From Asterias amurensis (taxonomy: Eukaryota; Echinodermata; Asteroidea; Forcipulatida; Asteriidae): DNA of 64,000 nt. Below the pieces are notes generated by a model. That model searched no databases and was not told the DNA's origin. It worked only from the letters and a program-made list of their open reading frames with translations. Where the stretch lies: the NCBI RefSeq assembly GCF_032118995.1, contig NC_092665.1, positions 16,884,012 through 16,948,011 on the forward strand, in the 5' to 3' direction. Shown here piece by piece: positions 59,626-64,000 of this stretch. The stretch's first letter is position 1. Each line of letters starts with the position of its first letter. Made by a program: the position numbers and the translations under genes.

Positions 59626-60217
59626 TACTACTGGCTGTGATTTTTATTTTAATAAACCATTTCAATTCAATTCAAATGATGTTCAATTTGAGGTTCAATC
59701 AGGTTAAGGGTCAGCTTAAAGTTTAACTTTAATGAGGTTCACTTTCCCATCTATTAGGTGTTTGCATTGACTCTCCTGAGGAATATTATTCTATTTGTTT
59801 GCAATAGGAATAAATCACATGCTTCATAGGTTTTTGACATGATTCCCAAACATTTCAGAGATTATTAATAGTTTCTTCTCTGGTTTTGTTTCCTTAAAGA
59901 ACCATCTGCCACTCATTGGCATTGGACATACATGTAATGAAGGATTAAATAACTCGACATATATATCAATAGTGGCTGTTTAATTACATTTTAAAAGCCA
60001 GTTCCATTTTTTTAAACACCTGGTTATATTGGTATTTGGTTTGTATGTTAAGATTGTCATTGCACAATACCTTGTAGACCTAATGCAGTAAGCTGATAAT
60101 GCACTGGGAATAGGTAATTATTTGATTATAATAGCCTACAGTGTCATCTGTCTTTGTGTTATGAAAACTATTGTTTATGTTTAATGTCTCACCTAAAAAG
60201 GTTTTGGGCGATTCCAT

Positions 60218-61836
60218 GGTTAGTCGCATTACACTTTTTAGTGTAATTTCTTGATCTTGGTGCTAGTAGTTCTATGTGAGATATTATTTCCACTAAGTTT
60301 ATAGACTGATTTGTACTTGACACCCAAGGCTTTGAAGTGATGATATTAAAAATGTTGTGGGCATTGTACTCTGGATGTTAAAGCTTTGTAAAAAGCGGTT
60401 AGTCGCATTACACAAAAAGGACATGATAAAAAATACACTTGTCTCAATTCAAAAGTTTCCTCAAACTAAAAAACTTGCAAAGGTTTTACTACGTTTAGCA
60501 CACATCTCTTATACATTAGTATCCAGCAGGATACTTATAAATAGTCAGCAACTTGAACTTTTAGATTTACGTGGCAAAACCATGGTTAGTCGCATTACGG
60601 TTAGTCGCATTACAGTTTGTCCGGCCACTTAAGCCAAGCCCAATGGAGCCCAAACTGAAATACTAAAATAATAACGCCTTTTCTCTGAAAAATCTTAGAA
60701 ACAAGGCTGAAATGTGTATTTTCAGAAAAGCAAACTTACATTTTTCGGAAATATTATTATTTCCCATTTTACTGACCACCTTTATTTTCAGAGTTGTGCA
60801 TTCAACATAAAATGTTAAATATTTTGCCGAGTATGTAGGAATTGAACAAAAAGAAAATCGTAGATTTAAAGTGACTTACATACATGTAACCATGTCCCTG
60901 AAAAATCAAAGTTTGGGTTATTGTTTAAAAGTGGACTGTGAATTTAAAATGGCCTTGTTGGTTATCACAGGTTCCTCAATGCAACAAACCATTTGTTTTG
61001 TGTCGAAAAAGTGTATAAAAACAAAACAAAAAACCTTCTTGATCACCCATCTCCTCGACTTTACCTGGATACATTTCACTGCATGTTACACCACACACCA
61101 CTGACCATGCATTGTTACCCTTGCATCACTACCCTGGTTTGTAAGGCAGCATTTTGTAGTTATCATGTTTCTGCTTTCTGAAGGAAAATGGTGGCAAGAG
61201 GACATCAGCTTTTTGCTTTTGTTTGCTCTTTTGGGAGATTTTTCTGTGCTCTTCTTGAATTCCTTGTATTTTAACATCATTCTGCTTTTTCAGCCTAGGC
61301 AATGGTACAACATGTACATATGTCCACAATTTGTGGAGTAAATTAGTTCCATTACTTCACTTTTCTACTCAAAATTCTCAGAAATGTTGCTTTTCTTTAT
61401 TTTGTTTCATATGTTAATGATGAAACTAGATTGGAGTGGCACATGTACAACACATGTTATAGTTTTCAGCATGGAAAAATGCATTGTGGGTAGGGCATGA
61501 GTGGCATCTGCAGAGCCCCAGATCTCTTAATTCATGTAATATTATCCTCTAGTAAGTCTTAACCAAGATATCCAGCTTTGCTGACCTCTTAGCGTCCTCC
61601 TCTTGAAAAAAGATTTAGTTAGTCGCATTACATTGCATGGTTAGTCGCATTACCGGTTAGTCGCATTACACTTTTTGATGACTCGTTATTAAAATACACC
61701 AACTAGAGTGTTGATTTCTTTACTCATTTCAGACTTGGTAATAAGGGTAGAAGCATATTTTGAATTGCCATGAAGATAGTCAGTGGATTTTTCGTGCAAT
61801 TGAAATAACTTCATCTCTCGGTTAGTCGCATTACGC
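60218..61836 (+). repeat. Cluster of eight copies of the 15-bp word GGTTAGTCGCATTAC
   Basis: Copies near 60221, 60398, 60583, 60599, 61618 (first base differs), 61638, 61654 and 61819, all in the same orientation. They form two clusters about 1 kb apart. Some are followed by ACACTTTTT or ACAAAAA. Between the clusters I see nothing coding. In one frame the word reads VSRIT, but no frame is shared by all copies. Confidence 0.85.
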
Positions 61837-63167
61837 CCTGTTGAAGCTCCCACAAGTACACTAACATATTGCTTAAATGAGAAACACAAGTTAAAATTCT
61901 TTCTGGATTTTAAATAGTTGTACCTGCTGCTAATCACAACTGTTAAAGTTTTGCTGGAAGAACCTTTGTGGGGGACAATATTTAACTTTGAAGAAATCAC
62001 CTTAATGTGCTCACTATTTAGGGTCTGTTCACAGCTTGTGCAAAAATGAGCTGGATTTGTACAAAATGGTACAGAGTGTGTAAAAAAAGTTAATGTCTGT
62101 TTCCTTTCATATGTTAGCTATAACTTTTACTTGGAAAGAAAGTTGTTACACAATTTTTATTTTTTGGTGTCATGTCCATGTTTGCTTGGAATCACCCTTT
62201 TTCATTATCATGTAAATGAATGATTTTATAATACTGTACATGAAATGGTTTTGTGAGTTGAAGATAGAAGTCCGTGTAGATTTCTGACTGAATGACTACT
62301 GTCCTACAAAATGTGCAATGATTTGTTTGCATTTTGCATTATTGATGCGTCTCGTCTCCCATGAACTAAAACATTCTGCTTTTGTGTTATTGCTTTATAT
62401 TCTGATAGAGAGGAAAAGAAAAGAAAAGAAAAAGAAAAGTGTTTTTATTGTTGTCCTTGGATAACAATAAGAGACTGTCATGCTAAATGTACACAATGCA
62501 TTGCTTCTATTATTCCTCTGTTGGATTAGGGTCGTCTCTATTGTGATGGAATGGAATAGTCCGTGCACTATTCAGAAAGACCATTACAGTGTGCACAGCA
62601 GAATACAATTAAATTATTTTCATCAAATCCGATTTTATGCCGTTTTCGTTTAACTGGGGATGATGAAGCTTCTGGAAAAAGAAGTTAAAAGAAAGAAATT
62701 AAAAGATTGAACATAACAAACTTAACATTGCAGCATTATTTTGGGCGGCCTTTAATTTTTGTGTGTGTGTTGTTGGTGTATGGTGAGGACTTCACATGAG
62801 GTTTATGTGTAGCATACATGTACAGTATCATGTTTCCACAGCTAGTGATTAGTGCATGTTTGAATGCACTTTAGGGAAGATGTAATTGAGCTGTTAAGCC
62901 ATTTGGGAACACCCTTGAAACCAGAGGGCAGGCTAGATATGCACAGGTTACAGAGAATCGTACTTTATGTAATTCCTTTTGCCTATTGTACAATAGAAGA
63001 GGACACTTTACATGGAGTACACGACACTGCATATGAACTGTAACAACTTTCAGTGTTTTATCACTATGCCTGCAGAGTCTACTCTTGTTGGACTTATATC
63101 ATATTGGGAGAGTGAAGGATTCACAAGGGCTGTGTATTGAAAAAGTACGGACTAGAAAAGACCAGGG
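61837..63167. other. No gene recognised
   Basis: AT-rich sequence with an (AAAAG)n-like run at about 62408-62438. It could be a long 3'UTR of a gene off the right edge, but nothing in the sequence proves this. Confidence 0.4.
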
Positions 63168-63405
63168 CCTAATTTCATGGCGCTGCTTAGCGTAAGCAGA
63201 GAATGGCGCTTACGGAAGCAGGGAATTGTTTGCTTGCGGCAAGCGTATTTCATAGGTTAGCGGCAAATTTTTTGCTTCTGCGTGTGCGTACTCCGCATTC
63301 CTAGGCATTCTACGTTTACAAGGCTAGCGCAGAAATTTGGCGCTTACACGTTGGCGGGAAATCGTGATCGTAAGCGCAGAATTCTGCGGTAAGCAGAGCC
63401 ATCAA
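63168..63405. repeat. Foldback repeat related to family E
   Basis: Starts cctaatttcatggcgctgct and ends with a mirrored ctgcggtaagcagagccat. It is GC-richer than its surroundings and contains repeated 'gcgcttac' and 'gcttgcgg' words in both orientations. Confidence 0.5.
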
Positions 63406-63536
63406 AAAAGGGCTCAGTTGTCTTTGGTCACGTGACTGTACGATGCCATTTTCGGTCCATGTGCAGCACAACTCGATGTCAAGTCTGGCACCCTGAGTGC
63501 AAGTTCCTCATACCAGATTTTAGAATGTCTATCCCC

Positions 63537-63600
63537 CTGGGTTAAAGGTTAAAGGTGAAGATAGGGGTTTAAGGTTATGAGTTAAAGGTGAAGATTAAAT
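63537..63600. repeat. Short tandem words 'gttaaaggtgaagat'
   Basis: gggttaaaggttaaaggtga and agttaaaggtgaagatta form two or three imperfect copies. No gene assigned in the last 400 bases. Confidence 0.6.
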
Positions 63601-64000
63601 TAGAGCATCATTTCCCCCCATAATTAAATCAGAAAAGAAAAAAACTTCCTTAACATGGTATGTTCAGTATAAGATCTCAGGCACCACTGCACAGGCAAGA
63701 CGACTTTCAACACAGAGGGCCTGGCTACACTAACACGGTAAGAACTTGAGCATTGGAACTAACCAACTATGATAACTTAAAGTGCATCTTATTGTTTGTA
63801 TTGGTTGTTCTCCCTGAATTGGTAACGGAGTGCTTGCTTGGTCAGAAATTATTGTTTTGGATTGGTCAAAATTACCACCTTGAATGTCCAGTCGGTAAGA
63901 TCCAGATGTTTTGCATGGCAAATTACTAATACTAAGTTTTAATTAATTTTTGTTTGTGATAGTTTTTTGATTGTAAACAAAAAAGTATATATTAACTGTT

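Overview
The window is a piece of an animal nuclear genome: AT-rich, intron-rich (canonical GT-AG introns, phases matching at every junction I checked) and crowded with small non-autonomous transposons and tandem repeats. Gene content and repeat style suggest an invertebrate deuterostome, most likely an echinoderm (starfish-like); this is inference. The open frames given by simple translation are mostly noise. The genes below were rebuilt by joining splice-consistent exons on each strand and comparing the products with remembered human and fly proteins.

Layout. (1) 250-2350, minus: first two coding exons of SSR3 (TRAP-gamma), running off the left edge; its intron 1 holds four or more small transposons. 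(2) 6203-16719, minus: a complete seven-exon TNF-receptor-like gene (242 aa). Its intron 2 contains a 6-kb minisatellite (about 70 copies of an 87-bp unit), and its last exon runs into an 18-bp repeat array (5467-6262) that is open on both strands. (3) 16.7-27.6 kb: repeat-rich intergenic zone with several inverted-repeat elements. (4) 27638-32697, plus: complete 12-exon PLP amino-acid decarboxylase (489 aa), closest to tyrosine decarboxylases. (5) 33507-34165: perfect-looking foldback element with 9-bp target duplications. (6) 35534-45484, plus: complete 22-exon TTI1 (1078 aa) with a 12-nt microexon. (7) 47284-53660, minus: complete SLC66A1/PQLC2 lysosomal cationic amino-acid exporter (342 aa), tail-to-tail with TTI1. 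(8) 53.7-64 kb: no gene recognised; repeats, including a cluster of eight copies of a 15-bp word.

The most unusual pattern: in three consecutive genes, four minisatellites begin inside coding exons and carry the exon edge with its splice site. Decarboxylase exon 2 has its acceptor side in 4 copies, decarboxylase exon 10 its donor side in 7, TTI1 exon 3 its donor side in 2, and SLC66A1 exon 4 its donor side in 7. The TNFR-like last exon shows a related pattern, with its coding tail extended by 18-bp repeats. The genes share no pathway; SSR3 (ER translocation), TTI1 (PIKK assembly) and SLC66A1 (lysosomal export) are housekeeping, while the receptor and decarboxylase are signalling genes.
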